DNA of 64,000 bases from Zantedeschia hybrid cultivar. Taxonomy: Eukaryota; Streptophyta; Magnoliopsida; Alismatales; Araceae. The position numbers and the translations under genes are program-made. The notes beneath the pieces are model-generated. The model ran no database searches. It was not told the DNA's origin and saw only the letters and a list, made by a program, of their open reading frames with translations. Below are positions 49,552-62,051 of this stretch, piece by piece (the first letter of the stretch is position 1; every line of letters starts with the position of its first letter). The stretch lies in NCBI GenBank assembly GCA_030544215.1, contig JARZZO010000005.1, forward strand, positions 79,203,024 to 79,267,023, given 5' to 3'.

Positions 49552-49844
49552 GAGTATAACTTGCTGTACCGCCAGTCGTCACCTAATAGTACAGCTAGCA
49601 TTAAAAAAAATATTAATAAACTTTTTTAGAAAGGCCTCTACCCATCCTACCTGACATTACAATTCAATTTTGAATTAGACGACCCAAAAAAAAAGGAAAA
49701 TTTGAAAATTGATTCTCGAATTTTCATTTTTTTTCGAGTCATCTGATCAAGATCGGATTGTACGGTCGAGTAGGAAACCATGGGACTTTCTATTTTTTCT
49801 TTTAAACCCTGGATGTAACGCCTGAGATGCAACAAGTCAGACTC
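49552..49844. mobile_element. Mutator-like MITE, GAGTAATACTTG family, copy 2
   Basis: Ends GAGTATAACTTGCTG and, inverted, GAGTCTGACTTGTTG. It is flanked by a perfect 9-bp duplication TTTCAAAAT (49543-49551 and 49845-49853). The centre GACGACCCAAAAAAAAAGG and TTTTTTTTCGAGTCATC matches the copy at 14789. Confidence 0.88.
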
Positions 49845-49854
49845 TTTCAAAATA

Positions 49855-50246
49855 AGGGTTTTTGCATGTATACCTTTCAAGTAGATCATATTTGCATGTA
49901 TACCTCCATCTCTCGCATATTATTTTTAATACCTTGAAATCTAGGATATATTGTGGTTATGCCCATCTGTCGAAATAACGTTAATTCTAACTGAGTATGC
50001 CAAAAAGATTTTGTAAATCTTGATAACGTCTAACTTACATATACAAAAATATAGGGGTATATATATGCCAAATATCAGTGAATTTAGGAGTATGAACGTA
50101 AAATCTTTAAGTTTGACTTAACGGCACTTTGACGGAGGAGTAGAACCGCAACATATCAGAGATCTCAGAGGTATTAAAAAAAATATATGAGTTAGAGGAA
50201 TATATGCAAGTACGTTGTATTTGAAGGGCATGTATGTAAGAAACCC
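49855..50246. mobile_element. Mutator-like MITE, GGGTTTTTTTG family, on a reused target site
   Basis: Ends AGGGTTTTTGCATGTATACC and, inverted, GGGTTTCTTACATACATGCC. Flanks TTCAAAATA at 49846-49854 and 50247-50255 are identical. The left flank overlaps the right target duplication of the element at 49552-49844 by 8 bases, so both used the same site. Confidence 0.88.
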
Positions 50247-50584
50247 TTCAAAATATTAACTCCTCGTACCTCGTAACCACAAAGTTAAAATGTTCACGAT
50301 GTAGTCTTTCCCAAGTAAGTGTTCACGGGGTAATCGCTCTTCTCTTCCTCTGATATGAAATTTAATTACATTTTTCAAACTTTCAGAAAGAAACACTTGT
50401 GAAATTTATACTATATATATAAAACAGTGTTCTCTAATGTATTCTCTTTCTCTCTCTCCCTTTTCTTATTAATGTCTGTCTCCTATTAATTCTCTCTCTC
50501 CTCTTATTTTTCATTAATTCTCTCTCACCATCTCCCTCCCCTCTCTCTCATTAATCCTCTCCCTCTCCCCTCTCTCTTTGCCTA

Positions 50585-50631
<47 letters not shown>

Positions 50632-50633
50632 CA
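50585..50633. repeat. ATT microsatellite
   Basis: About 15 uninterrupted ATT repeats. Further ATT and TTG runs follow at 50700-50930 and 51143-51260. Confidence 0.95.
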
Positions 50634-50984
50634 TCTTCTTTAACATTTTTCTCTCTCCCTATTAATATTTTTATCTCCTATGTTTTTGTCTCATATTCTT
50701 ATTGTTGTTGTTGTTGTTGTTGCAATCTTTTGATATAATAATAACTAATTTTAAATTATTATTATTATTATGATATTTTATGGGATAATAACTAATTTTT
50801 ATATTATTATTGTTATTATTATTATCCCTCTTTCTCCTCTTTCACATTTTTTTTCTCCCTATTAATATTTTTATCTCTAATTTTTCTATCTCCTATTATT
50901 ATTATTGTTGTTGTTGTTATTGTTGTTATTGCAATCTCTTGAGATAATAATAACTAATTTTGACATCATCATCATCATCGTCAT

Positions 50985-51059
50985 CATTATTATTATTATT
51001 TCATGAGACTATCATTATTATTATTATTATGATAGTCTCATGAAATAATAATAATAATG
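50985..51059. repeat. 31-bp perfect inverted repeat, 13-bp loop
   Basis: Arms 50985-51015 and 51029-51059 contain TCATGAGACTATCAT and its complement, with ATT repeats outside and in the loop. It lies inside the Helitron-like element and would form a strong hairpin in single-stranded DNA or RNA. Confidence 0.95.
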
Positions 51060-51622
51060 TATTTTGATATTATTATTATTATTTTAAAAAATAATAATAT
51101 TATTATTAATGAGACCAGTCTCTCTCTCACTTTTCTCACTCATATTATTATTATCACTATTGTTGTTGTTGTTGTTGTTATTATTGTTATTATTATTATT
51201 AATATCGGGACAATCTTTTGAGATAATTATAATAAGTTTTGATATTTATTATTATTATTGAGATAATAATAATAATTAATTTCGTTATTAACGAGACCAG
51301 TCTCTCTCTCATTTTTCTCCTAATTTATATTTTAACACAATGTTTATTGAGATAATCTAATGCGATAATAATAATAACATTCAGTTCACTTTTTTATTTT
51401 CTCTCTCAATCCATATTTCAATTGAATACAATAGTTCTGAATTTTTAATGTTTACCAATAATAAATCTCATATTCATTCATAGAAAAAAAAAGTTAGTAT
51501 TTATGAATATATATTCTTCTATAGTTATTTTATTTATTTCTTTAAAAAATATAAAAGATTAACTTTACTGATATTAATTATAATTTTTTATTTAAATATG
51601 TTAAATGGCCGTGCACAACTAG

Positions 51623-54600
51623 TTATATAAACAACAATCAATTGCATGTCTAGTCGCATAAAAGAACCTTGAGTGGGTCCGCGTGATTGGTACAACATTG
51701 TCTCATCTTGGTGTTTTATATAAGTGTTCTTCCTTAGATCCTTTCATTTTATATTGAGCTTAATTCTCTCTCCTTAGAAAATGGTATCCCCCCTCTTACA
51801 TAACCATATGAAAACAGGACATACTCTTTGCTTTCTGTTGCACTTTGGTTCTCCTTTTTCAAAAGGTCCCATCCAAATGCATCCTTTTGCCTCAGGAAGT
51901 GTTGTTATTGGCCCTCCATGGAAGATCCATTCTCTAACAAAGTTAGGAACGTGTCATGTTATCTAACACTAACCTTAGAATTAGAGCCAGATAACTACTT
52001 AACAGTAGCATTAATCACATCATTCCATTATGTGTTTTAAGTAATACAACAAATTCAGCACACAATGAGGATGCGGTGTCGTCTCCGCGCGCCTCTCATT
52101 GTTCTTATTATTTAAGCAGCCGTGTGCGGTGCACATAACCCCACGAGTCCTTGTTCTCATTACATGATAAGTTTGTGGGGAGATGTTAGGATGCCTCAAA
52201 CTTTCAAATCATCAATTATTACAATTATGAAAGCTTAAGACGAAGACAAGTTGGCTGTGCGTGCGTGCGTGTGTGTGTGTGTGAGACAGTAAGAGAGAGA
52301 GAGAAGGTCGTCAAAACGAGTGGGATGATAAAGTTCTTGCATGCTTTGCCATTAGTTAACTATCAAGTGGGAGACAAGAGAAGACTTGCAAGAGGAAAAA
52401 GGAAGTGCTTCAGAAGGACAACATCTTGTTCCCATGACAGCGGTAGAAAGGAGGTTTTACCATTTCACTTCACTCGAGAAGAGATCCTTTCATTATATTT
52501 TTAGACTGAAGTCTAATAGTATTGAGAGGAGGAAGGGGCAAATATTGTACAAAAAAATTTTATATAATTTCAAAATTTGATAAATATTTGAGTCTTCCTC
52601 TTTTTAAAACTGTTGAACTCTGGTCCAAAATATATTGAGATGATTTCTTCTCATTCCACTCAAATACTTACTGGCAAAAGTGTCTGAAACCAGGATCCAC
52701 AGTGTATCAACCCCCCCTAGCCATCGCTTTTCACTCAAGTATTGACCAGCGTCCAAGAACAACTCATTCCTTTTCTCTACCAAACGGAACACTAAGAAAA
52801 TAAAGTAATAGAAATGATAAGAACGATTGAGTTTGTCTACATTAAACTGTAGTCATGCTCAAGATAGGAGGAAGTTGTATTAAAAAAAGGAAGAAGAAGA
52901 AACCAGCGGCGTACTGCTTGAAGTGTACCAAAGTCTTGTTTGGAGGTGCGGCTGCGGTCAGAAGGTCAGATCGATCCCTGTACACATTAGTAGGTTGGGA
53001 AATGTTTCTCATGTTATTTAAACTCGGAAGCTATAAGTTTTCTAATCTAGTTCTGCACAAAGTTGTCAACAAATGTGTTAGTTCAACAGCATCATACTTC
53101 TCTCTCATAAGAGGGAACTTGATATGAAAACTCATCAGCGTACAGAAGAGGAATTTATCTGATCGGTTCGATAGTCCTAAACCCTCACAAATGACAAGAT
53201 CTGTGAAAAATACTTCTACTTCCTATGCTGAGAGTTTCTGACAATTTTATGTGGGATTACCCCCCATATTAAGGAGATTCGAATTCAAACATACTCTTTT
53301 ATAGAACATTTGTAAATACTTCGACCCACTTAAAACGAAAAAAGTTGAGTACCTTAAAGTAGAAAATGTATAGCAAAAAGTAAGTTATTATCAAAGCATG
53401 TGTAGTTCAACTAGAGTGCAGTTCCTTAAAGTATAGGTTTAGACTGAATTCAGTCAATACAGAGAAGAAAGAAAAGAGCTTTTATAGAAACTCCTCTTAA
53501 GAAATGAAAAAAACATCATATGACAGTTTTTTTTTGAAACATTCCTCTCTCTTTACGGACCGAGTCCAATCCAAACTTAGACGTAGAGGATCTATATTCC
53601 TTCAAATGTAGTAGAAAGGCATTTTCTCCACGTAGCTGTACTAGTTTACTTTCACTGGTGGGAAACCACTTTGTACTCACATACATGTTCAGACCATGAC
53701 CTGTCTTAACTAATGTGACAAGTTATGGCAAATAGCGATGCAAACAGCCTAAATTCTGTATATACCTTAGGTGCATCCCATGACATTACCTGTGCTATTA
53801 GATCAGAAAGAGTACATGGTACTTGATTTATTAACAAGTAATGGTCAAGTAATTAGATTATTAGTTACTATATGCATTCAGTTCAAAAAGATTTGCCTAC
53901 GTTACTTTATTTGCTATGAATATTACTTATTTAGAAAAATTACCAATTAACAGATCTATCAGCCACTAATCGATCGAACAATCAAATTAGCGATTTTTGC
54001 AAGCAATTAGAAGCTATCCAATTTTGAATGTCCAAGCTAATAAATTTCTCTTTGATAACTATATTTTGCTTTAATATAGGAAGCTTAAATTTGAAATTGT
54101 TAATTGAAAGAAAAAATATAACTAAAAAATTGTGAAAATATTAAAAACAATTATAATTATAAGTGGCACCGAACACATCCTAAAACACCTGAGGGAAGAA
54201 AGAGTTGGCATAACTTTGGCGGTAAATTAGAGTTGGTCAAAATAAAATTAGTAATACAATGAAAAAAAGAAGTGTGCAAAGAAGTAATCTTAAAGGTTCT
54301 TTTGGTGTGCTATAAGATACCTTAAAATATCATAAAATATTAGTTTATTAATTGCAAAAAAAAAATGTAAAACCACAAGCTCGAGGCCAAGTCGAACTTA
54401 TTAACTACATTGTCTGTTTTTCGATCAGATACTCCAAAAAAAATAAAAAAACCAACAAAAAAATCGGTCTACATATCACCCGCACATCATAAGATATTAT
54501 CCATAATTAATCTTGTAGGATAATGCAAAAGGAAGGACAAAATGGAATTTTATACGTGTGGCGATAGTAGAACTAAGTACAGGAGGCTGAAAAATAAGTC

Positions 54601-55295
54601 CAAGCAAAATATAAAGACTTGTCATGCTGACATTTGTTATCAGGGACCGAAAAATAAGTCATCCTCTCTGACGGGCCCTCTTGTTAATTTTCTCATTTAA
54701 ATAGACTCATTCCTCATCCTAAATGAGAATGAATTTCTAAGAATAGATTCCCATGAATACCTTAGTGTCGACTGTCTAGAAGATCGTACAAATTCCCATG
54801 ATTAAGTTATTATTGATCCTCACATTGTTTCTTGTTCCACTACTTCTGGCTTGGACGGGCGAAGTGGGTATATGCAAAAAGCCTTTCCTTCTCTAGAAAC
54901 CAACAGTGGAGCCATGTGACACAAATGTCACAAGTTTTTAAAGCTTGCAAGCTCATTGTGAGTCATTACACAATTAGCTCCTAAGTTTAAAAGTGGGAGT
55001 TGCAAGCCATCGGTGGGACAAGCTTAATAGACTTGGAATAAAGTACAATGATGATGTCTACTCTTAACAATCCGGCAATGGGTGAGGCTATTCCTTTGCT
55101 GAAGGGACAATGAGGTCGCCCACAAATTGCGAAAGCTGCCTTAGCTTTCATGTACGGATAGCGTAATGTGAACATGGCAACACTTGTTGTGCTGCACGTC
55201 GCCCACACCAAGCTTGACATAGGTTTGGAATGAAGCAAAGATCGAAGTTTAATCGGCCAAGGGAAGATGACCTTGTTTTAGGACGTGTTTTTGTG
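51623..55295. other. Spacer, no gene seen
   Basis: AT-rich with a Mutator-like MITE at 52476-52652. Around 54970-55290 the sequence is more balanced and open on the minus strand, but the translations match nothing I recognise. A CCCCCCATATTAAGGAGATTCGAA phrase, here split as CCCCCCATATTAAGG and AGATTCGAA near 53260, may be the head of another tRNA-type SINE. Confidence 0.5.
52476..52652. mobile_element. Mutator-like MITE, GAGAAGAGATC family, copy 2
   Basis: Ends GAGAAGAGATCCTTTCATTA and, inverted, GAGAAGAAATCATCTCAATA. Flanks ACTTCACTC (52467-52475) and ATTCCACTC (52653-52661) match at 7 of 9 bases, both differences being T/C transitions. Confidence 0.82.
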
Positions 55296-55542
55296 GTCCA
55301 GTGTGAGCAGCGCAACAGACATGTTTCTCCTCCCACGAGGGGGGGTCGCGGGTTCACCCCTCATCCGGTTGTTTGGACGGGCAAACTTTATCCTGTGGAA
55401 TTCTCACCAGCTGACGGAATACTGTCCTTTGGACAGAGCTTGTGCTAAATATCTCTGTTTATCAGAGGATTGGAATACAGCTCTTTGAGTTGGTGCTGCC
55501 TTAGTTGTAATCATTGTGCCACCATGATAGAAAAAAAAAAAA
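55296..55542 (+). mobile_element. tRNA-type SINE with poly-A tail
   Basis: The head has GTCCAGTGTGAGCAG (A-box-like) and CGCGGGTTCACCCCTC (B-box-like, about 30 bases on); the element ends in about 13 A. Flanks GACGTGTTTTTGTG (55282-55295) and GACACGTTTGTGTG (55543-55556) form a 14-bp target duplication with 3 mismatches. A ruined B box and the mismatches suggest an old insertion. Confidence 0.75.
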
Positions 55543-56607
55543 GACACGTTTGTGTGCAGCCGCGCCAGTCTGTATGTAATCCTTGTGCCAAAGTATTGAA
55601 TATTTTCAAATGGTCATATCCCTCTTAGATTTATTTGAGAAGAGGATTGGAAGAGGAAAGAGAGAGATATAGAGAGAAGATCTAGTACAATAAATTTTTT
55701 GAGAAGCAATTGAAACCTACTTTTGAACGTATGGACGGACTACGGGAAGATTGGCAGATTTCTTAAGTTAACCAAAATGCATCCTTAAAAGATAAGAAAC
55801 CCCAAATTACAGTCAGTACTAAGCTGTTTAACAATAGGAATAGAAATTCTCCGGGTGCAAGTTTGGATTAGACTCGGTCAATGCACAAAGATTTTTTTTT
55901 TCAAAAAATACCCTCATGCCCAGCTTTCCAATTTGGAACGGGAGGTTTTTTTGTTTTTGAAAGATTTCTTTTATTTTATTTACACTTACTGTGACCCAAC
56001 CAAACAAACAGGATATGGACTCGGACAATAGAGGCTTCTTTCCAACGTCCACGTTTCCTTTACACACTTGGACCAATCTCGTGTTAGTGGGGACCCTAAA
56101 CATGGCCACCTGTCCCCGATCTAGAAGGTAAAACATCACTAAATAGATCACATCTTGGGATCTCCTATAATTTTGAGTGGACTAGCTCTGATCTGTGACC
56201 CCTGGGACCACTGTCACATGGAGGAGGGCTGCAGTAACATTGGTCTTAAAATTTATCGAAGTCGACCCACTGTAGAAAATTCCTAACTCATGCATTCACA
56301 GTTGCTACTTGCTAGGGAGAGAATGAAAAAGGTTTCACGTATCTCCTCTGTATGTAGGTGATCAGTGTACAGACTAATAAACAGGCATATTAGACGTACA
56401 TGTAAGAATAAACAAGCAATAAAAGTTTGTGGTCCCAAAATACATGACAATTTCTTTTCGAATAGGTACAAGTCTATTTAACGATCTGTAGGGAGTAATG
56501 ATGCAATGTTTCTTTTTATAAGCATCTTGTGGAGCGTCCAATTTTTTTATTGTTTTTCATAATTGAGGTTAAAAATTAAGCGAGGGCTAGGTCAGTTGTA
56601 AGCTTAC

Positions 56608-56874
56608 GGGTCCATTTGTTTCGAGAATAAAGGGACGAATAAGATGACTTATGACGTTTATTTCGCGAATTCAAATTTGAGAATGCGGACGCGTTATTTT
56701 TGACGCGAATGCATTATTCTCAAAATAAGTGGATTAACTTAACTCACCTAAAAGGTGAGAATTATTTATTCGTAGATTAAGAAAAAGTATTTCAAAGAAA
56801 ATTTTTGTTATTCTAAATATAAAAGATCTAAATATAAGAAATCAAAAATACCGTATCAATGAAACAAACTGGTG
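56608..56874. mobile_element. Copy 2 of the dispersed hAT-type MITE (both ends)
   Basis: Left end GGGTCCATTTGTTTC; inverted right end CCACCAGTTTGTTTC. The interior parallels 3020-3243 almost throughout, including GATGACTTATGAYG and AAATCAAAAATACCRTATC. Confidence 0.65.
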
Positions 56875-58111
56875 GGAATATGGTGTCCTCCAATTGGTAT
56901 TTTCAAAAGATACATAAGAACAAGGGAGAAAGAGACAATGATCTAATTGCCTTGCACAAGGTTCTAGAAGGGACACCCCACCCAACTAATCACAGATGGA
57001 CTTCAAATGCGTACTCCCCAGGGGGGAACTGCCGGCAGGTTAAAAGCTAAACGTGGAGGCAAAGATGCAAAGCCCCAAAGACTTGACACGTATCCCATTC
57101 TTTGTTACACCGAAGGACCCCGTACCCTTTTTCCTCCTGGATTCCTTACTTCCAAGACCCAAACACTCTCCGCAATTCCGCGCCTCTAATTTCCTCTTCT
57201 CTTTACAGCTGTGATCTTCTTTTCTACAAGCAAAAGAAGTGACAATTCCCCTGTTTTTTGGGTCTCTCTCTCTTATTGTTTCTCTCTCACAATGAGATTT
57301 TAGAGAGATGAGACACAGACAAAGCCCCTCTTTGGCTTATCTTTGAACAAGTGTTGTTTTATGCTAGCAAGAAACGTCTTTGACCCAAACAATTGCTTCA
57401 TGTACAGCCCTACATGCCTTCTTTTTTCACTTTTATATCCTCGCATTGTACATTTCTATTCACCTTTTGACCTGCACCTCGTTTACTAGTGTATTTCCCC
57501 TCTTCTGCATATACTTTTCTGCCCATCATTTGACTCACCTAAGGCGTAGTATGTGGCCATGTATAACATTAGAAAAATGACCGTATGAATGATGGATATC
57601 ATCACTCATTATCATGGTAGGTGAGGAGCCAATAAACCCTTCAATTCTATCTATCCACAGCCTCTGATCTGAATTTTGGGGTTGAAACCCGCCAATGGGT
57701 GGAATCTAGCTATGACCAAGAAACCAAATTTGTCAACCGAATAGAGGGTGGGAATGATCCAAACTTGACATGATCGGTTAAGTTTGGCCAATATCATAGT
57801 CATAAATGCAAGTATTTCAGCGTACTGATAATTAGTTGCTTTTGGTCATGAAGGTCTATGTTCGTATATCAGCTTCATAAGAGACACGAACCATGTGAAG
57901 GTTCTTCTCTTAGTAGCAGGATAAACATTCACATAACTAATAGGAGAAAGTATTAATGGACGTTCTAGATCAAATAATCCCATATAAAGAGACTGTGTAT
58001 GTGCATTATTGGCATCCTTAAGAAAAGATTTATGATGTGAAAGTTGATGCTTAGATAGTTAACATGAATACGGTAAGCCATACGTGGAACTCTAGTCTGA
58101 GTCAATGCAAT

Positions 58112-58290
58112 GAGAGGAGATCCTTTCAGTATACATTTGGATTAGAATCGTATAATACTGAGAGGAAGATGGCTCAAGTATTTGTTAATTTTTGAGATCA
58201 TATGAAGAATTTTTTGTAATATTTGTCTCTCCTCTTCTTCTTAATACTGTTGGACTTAGATCTAAATATATTCTGAGAAGATCTCTTCTC
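58112..58290. mobile_element. Mutator-like MITE, GAGAAGAGATC family, copy 3
   Basis: Ends GAGAGGAGATCCTTTCAG and, inverted, GAGAAGAGATCTTCTCAG. Flanks CAATGCAAT (58103-58111) and TAATCCAAT (58291-58299) match at 7 of 9 bases. Confidence 0.82.
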
Positions 58291-60285
58291 TAATCCAATT
58301 GTCTCCACTATTTCTTAAGGACAATTGTCTCCATACCCATCCAAACTCATAGAGGCACAAAATGGGTTGGCGGCTCTGATCCGGAGCCGCCTCCAATGTC
58401 GGATCCGGGTCACCTTGGACAAGTCTTGTTAATTTCCTAGTTCATATAGCCGCCAAAGCAACCTCGACAAAGACCAGCACAAGTGCAGTGCTCCGTCTCC
58501 TTTGGCTTTGGGGTTTGAGGCTTTGAGCACGCGTTAAAGACTCCGTGTGTTTAGAATGATACCATCGCTGGAGGCATCATATAGGACCAGGTGTGGGGCT
58601 ATGTGTCCATCTTTAGGGGGCTTCTCCCCCCTCCTTTTGTAACTTGAGATAAAACGTGACTGTGTTGGCATCGAACTCTCCCTCCTTCCAATGTGGCTCC
58701 TCCACACGAAGCCTTAAAATATTGCCCATGCCTTCCATCTTTTGCTAGGGAAAGTGTTTCTTTAATGGGGCTCTGTTGTGGCACCACTGGGCAAGGGTTA
58801 TGATAAGCTCCCTAGTTTAATGATTCCTTTGTTTCATGGTTGGGGGCTGAGTGCAGTCTCTCTCTCTCTCTCCATCTTTTTCTACTTGCTCATCATCTTC
58901 TTCTTGTTCTTCTCCAATGGTGTGTCCAACAAGGAGAAAAAATGGACCATCCCCCTCACACACCACTAAACCTTTTTTATCCCCCATATTTCTACTCCAT
59001 CGGTCCGAGTTGCAACAGTCCCCCTTGGACCCACACGTGTCGGTTACCACGCGGCGGCGGTCAAATCCGCCGCCAAGTGTCGAGAGGGGACGGGTGACGA
59101 CCCAGGTGACGTGGTAGATGAGAAGTTCTTTGATACTGACCTCCAATAACTGGGAGGTCATGTTGACAAGGAGATGAGATTGTTAGGAGCATAAAGAGGC
59201 CTAGCTGGAGGGGAGGTCCAGCTGGCTAGGGTTTCTTGAGCTATGGAGAGTCTTGAGGTGTGTCAAAAGGTTGGGGAAGGAATGTGGAAGGAACAAGATC
59301 TGAACAGTGATACGGGGAGATCTCTCATTGGGTTGCCAACCAGGTAGTTACCTGCCCTAACGTGTGACAGCAACCCATGGCAGCTTAATCCTATTCTCAC
59401 AGATGGATCATCTTTCCTCTTTTAAGCTCCTTTCATGGCAGTAACTTTTGAGAGGATGGTGGTGACCCAAGTGGCACCGTTAGCCCTAGTGGAGGCTGAA
59501 AGCAATGGAGAAAGTGAAATGTGGATTGAAGCCAAGAACAAATTAAGATGCTTAAGAAGGTGAATTTGACGAGATGGAAAGCTTGGGGGAAAGGAAGAAA
59601 TACTATGAGCCCTCTGCTTGTCTACATGCAATGGCATCTATCATGACCTACACTTGCACTCTCTCCCACGCCACATGTTTTGGAATATCCAAATTCTGGA
59701 GGCACATCCCTATGGGAGACTAGGATTAATTTGAGCGAGAAATGAAGGAAAGCCGCCAGCCACTAATGCTGGCGTCTAATCATGTACATGGTGCATTGAA
59801 AATCTGGTAACTTTCATCTAATAATAGATAAGATTATATTTCTTTTAAACACAAATAAAAGATGATTATCTAATTTTTCTGGTTTCTTAAAATATTATCT
59901 TGTTATATGCTCACTAAATGTTTAATAATAACTGCAGAGTCTAAGTGGTTACAAGCTATTTGTTCCTTATATACTTGCAGCATGACTCGATTTCTCCCCT
60001 GCCAATTAAGACCCTTTTGGTTTTTCCTACAAAGTTATATAATTGTTAATTATTATAAGATGCAGTTCATGTAACGCTTGGGATGAATTGAATTTGATCA
60101 ACGGTTTCATCTCTAAGTATATAGGTTGCGGATCATTAATTATGGCTCTAAATGAACTGAATTTGATTAACGAATCCTTCATCTTCTCTTAAGTAGAACA
60201 TTAATGTATCAATCTTTGATAAACACTGACCAAATTAGACTAACCCAATAGACAATTTACATCTTTTACTCTAGAGCATAAAAAT

Positions 60286-60563
60286 GACAAATCACTTTAG
60301 TCCAACATCGAATGTTGTAAAAATAGACATGTGCTTATAAGCAGAACGTAACATCTGTTTCTAACGAGAGTCATTTGCTAAGGAAAATGACATTTGTGAG
60401 ATCTGAATAAAAAACCACCAATTTGTCTGAACACTCCTAAAGCCATCAATTTGTTCGAGTATCGCTTGATCAGTCATGTGGCTCAAAGAGATCTGCACAC
60501 GCCTATTTTCACTAGGAAACTGTGACAAATCATTTTAATCCCACATCGAATGTTGTAAAAATA
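60286..60563. repeat. 40-bp direct repeat pair, 238 bp apart
   Basis: GACAAATCAYTTTARTCCMA followed by CATCGAATGTTGTAAAAATA occurs at 60286-60325 and 60524-60563 with three differences. The TCCCACATCG wording recalls short LTRs of TRIM elements, but no primer-binding site was seen. Confidence 0.6.
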
Positions 60564-61289
60564 AGAGGAGGAAGGCACGCAAATTTTCACACATCCACAG
60601 TTACTATATATCTATATCAATACAATGAAAAACTTGTTATTACACGCTTGTGGCACGTTCGGGAAGTTTCCTTCATAGCCGACAGAAAACTTATCAGTCG
60701 TATGTTAATGCCTATAATCTAACTTAGAAGTAGAAACTACATCCCATGGTTAGAAAATTTTGTAGAAAGTGTCATATTGTTAGAATAAATTGCAGAAAGT
60801 GTACGCTATGACACTTACATCAAGTTTCATTGTTCAGTAACTTAACCCCCAAGTTTTCAGTTTGAATAGCATTGACCCTCCTAAGTTTCAGTTTCAATAT
60901 TCTCAAGGGTGAGAACACACAACAAGGTTCAAGAAAAGATTAGCTTAAGGAACTAAAAACATAGAAATGCTACACGACACGATAGGTATCCTTTTGCCTC
61001 TTTCCGGTCCACCCGAAGCCGACGAGGACACGCCGTGCCACGGTACCTACCGTGGACTCTCGAGTGCTTCTTCCTCCCCCCTGAAGTAGTGTAGAACACA
61101 AACATCAAAATTCTTGAAGGTTAAGCTAGCTGTCAGGACTCTAGGGTTCCACACTTTCAACTCGCTAGGGTTTTCAGAGCCCAAGCGTGTTGACTCTCTC
61201 ACACAACTTCCATAGTTTAATCTAGTCCTACTGGTAGAGCGAGAGGAAAGAAACAAAAATAGAAACATAGTTCAACGCCACACTTCGTC

Positions 61290-61780
61290 ATTCTAATGGA
61301 AGGAGCCAGTGGGAGAGACAAAACACAATGGAGGTCCCTCTGTGTAGGAAGTCCCGGTGCTCACATTGTGGAGGGATGAGCACCAGTAATGAGGTGGAGC
61401 AACTTGTGCGTGGGGGGGCTATATCTATGGAGGGTGGCGGTGGTGGTGGTGGTGGTGAAGTGTGGGAGAGGAGGAGGATGGGTGGTGCAGCTGCTGCAGC
61501 TGCTGCTGCTGGAGTGAAGGTCCGACTGTGGGGACTGTCCAAGTGGTGGCTGCAGAAAGGGACGACTCGGTAGCCGAGTCGTGGTGATGATGTGCCTGCA
61601 CGTGAGACTGAGATGCGAACAAAAGGATTGGGTGGTGCCAGCCCTGCAGACAGGTAGGTGCCCAGAGGTGGTAAGTAGACTTGGGACGCGGAGGGGCCAG
61701 GGAGTGGGTGGAGGGGCCTGGGGGTGGGGAAGCGTAGAGGTACTAAGTAGTGGGTACATTGTGATCCAGTATAGATAGGA
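61290..61780. other. Low-complexity GGT/GCT-rich stretch, coding status unclear
   Basis: GGTGGT and GCTGCT runs open reading frames on both strands (for example 61361-61759 minus, His/Thr/Pro/Ser-rich). No domain is recognisable and the composition explains the open frames. Confidence 0.4.
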
Positions 61781-62051
61781 TCACCATCTTACTAAATAAG
61801 GGATCAAATTGACTCTACAAGTCAAAGAAGTTCATATCGAGCTAACATTGGCAAGATTTTTTTTCTTTTTAGATTAAAGTTACATATATTTTGATGACTA
61901 AGACGATCATTCATTCTAGGTCGATAATCCAATGTGGTCTCATATATGAGCACACTTGATATGCATCCTGCCAGGTAATTACATATAACTCGCTCTCATT
62001 AAGCAAATGAGGTTCTATGTAATAATGCTTATGGATCGAATATCTTAATAT

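Larger units (their letters stand above)
50405..51622 (+). mobile_element. Helitron-like element, non-coding
   Basis: The left end TTTATACTATATATATAAAA is close to the TCTATACTATA start of many plant Helitrons, and the right end GCCGTGCACAACTAG finishes in CTAG after a GTGCAC palindrome. The outer neighbours are A (50404) and T (51623), the usual Helitron insertion dinucleotide. The interior is CT-, TTA- and TTG-microsatellite with no gene. The first two bases (TT rather than TC) and the weak terminal hairpin make this tentative. Confidence 0.5.
55557..61280. other. Spacer, no gene seen
   Basis: Recognisable parts are the second copy of the dispersed hAT-type MITE (56608-56874), a Mutator-like MITE (58112-58290) and a 40-bp direct repeat (60286-60325 and 60524-60563). 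The stretch at 58840-59100 encodes Ser/His-rich low-complexity frames on both strands without a known domain. Confidence 0.5.

Noticed and set aside
54987..55357. Minus-strand frames possibly from a transposon polyprotein
   Set aside because: No motif of reverse transcriptase, integrase or transposase could be recognised.
61361..61759. Minus-strand frame of 132 codons rich in His, Thr, Pro and Ser
   Set aside because: Low-complexity triplet runs explain it; no domain and no splice context.
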